A stretch of 40,484 nucleotides of DNA from an uncultured Thermomicrobiales bacterium. GTDB lineage: Bacteria; Chloroflexota; Chloroflexia; Thermomicrobiales; UBA6265. Location: contig CADCWE010000041.1 in NCBI GenBank assembly GCA_902806325.1, forward strand, positions 1-40,484, in the 5' to 3' direction. The notes below the pieces were generated by a model. It saw nothing but the letters and a program-made list of their open reading frames with translations. It was not told the origin of the DNA and did not search any database. Shown in pieces: positions 40,450-40,484 of this stretch. The stretch's first letter is position 1. The number at the start of each line of letters is the position of its first letter. The translations under genes and the position numbers were made by a program.

Positions 40450-40484
40450 CTCGTCGAACCGCGGCGCCCCGGCCGTCTTCGCCC

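Noticed and set aside
1-40484. CRISPR array, insertion sequence, prophage or toxin-antitoxin genes
   Set aside because: No regularly spaced direct repeats, transposase, integrase or phage proteins were seen on either strand.

Overview
The window is a GC-rich (roughly 70% by eye) bacterial chromosome segment. Almost all of it is coding, with frequent GTG and TTG starts and good Shine-Dalgarno sites. The gene content fits Chloroflexota, most likely the Thermomicrobia/Sphaerobacter side: a type 2 ferredoxin-NADP reductase, bactofilins, a chromosomal Tet(M)-like GTPase, a D-apionate-lactonase-like protein, and two exported proteins whose mature ends begin AQDATP. This placement is inference from style and content, since no 16S gene is present.

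Layout. 2-829 is the 3' part of a class III aminotransferase. 946-7232 (minus) is the classic rpsB-tsf-pyrH-frr-uppS-cdsA-dxr cluster: translation factors, UMP kinase, undecaprenyl-PP synthase, CDP-diglyceride synthase and DXP reductoisomerase. 7707-10331 (minus) holds a Cys-cluster/TM/SH3 membrane protein and two bactofilins. 10815-11252 is the wreck of a GNAT acetyltransferase, followed by an MFS exporter that diverges from a tubby/LURP-one-like protein. 13702-15730 is a Tet(M)/Otr(A)-like ribosomal protection protein preceded by a short leader ORF and a hairpin.

15800-20164 is bounded on the right by an intact tRNA-Arg(CCG) and on the left by a degenerate copy of that tRNA's 3' half. Between them lie a large LuxR/AAA regulator whose promoter predicts a leaderless mRNA, a DUF4242 protein and a secreted cupin. 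This looks like a small tRNA-associated island without an integrase. 20275-23904 carries a small unknown protein, an RpoN (sigma-54) with an embedded zinc ribbon, and a site-2-protease-type M50 peptidase with CBS domains. 24052-25848 is an IscR/Rrf2 regulator plus cysteine desulfurase.

25993-32196 (minus) is a BMP-type nucleoside/purine ABC importer (ATPase, two permeases, binding protein) followed by an alanine-glyoxylate-type aminotransferase. 32295-36995 (minus) is a tightly overlapped catabolic operon: SDR, D-2-hydroxyacid dehydrogenase, HpcH/HpaI aldolase and a D-apionate-lactonase-like protein. The right end has a ferredoxin-NADP reductase (plus), a secreted CAP/SCP-domain protein (plus) and a uroporphyrinogen-decarboxylase-family protein (minus).

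Intergenic regions show recurring features: an extended -10 of the form GCTAnnnT before many genes, three strong hairpin terminators, several hairpin-forming or degenerate short-word repeats (one has entered the start of a coding sequence), and two clean inverted repeats suitable as operators. The strongest candidates for something new are the tRNA-bracketed LuxR/DUF4242/cupin island, the leader-controlled Tet(M)-like gene, the zinc-ribbon RpoN, and the SDR/2HADH/aldolase/lactonase pathway.
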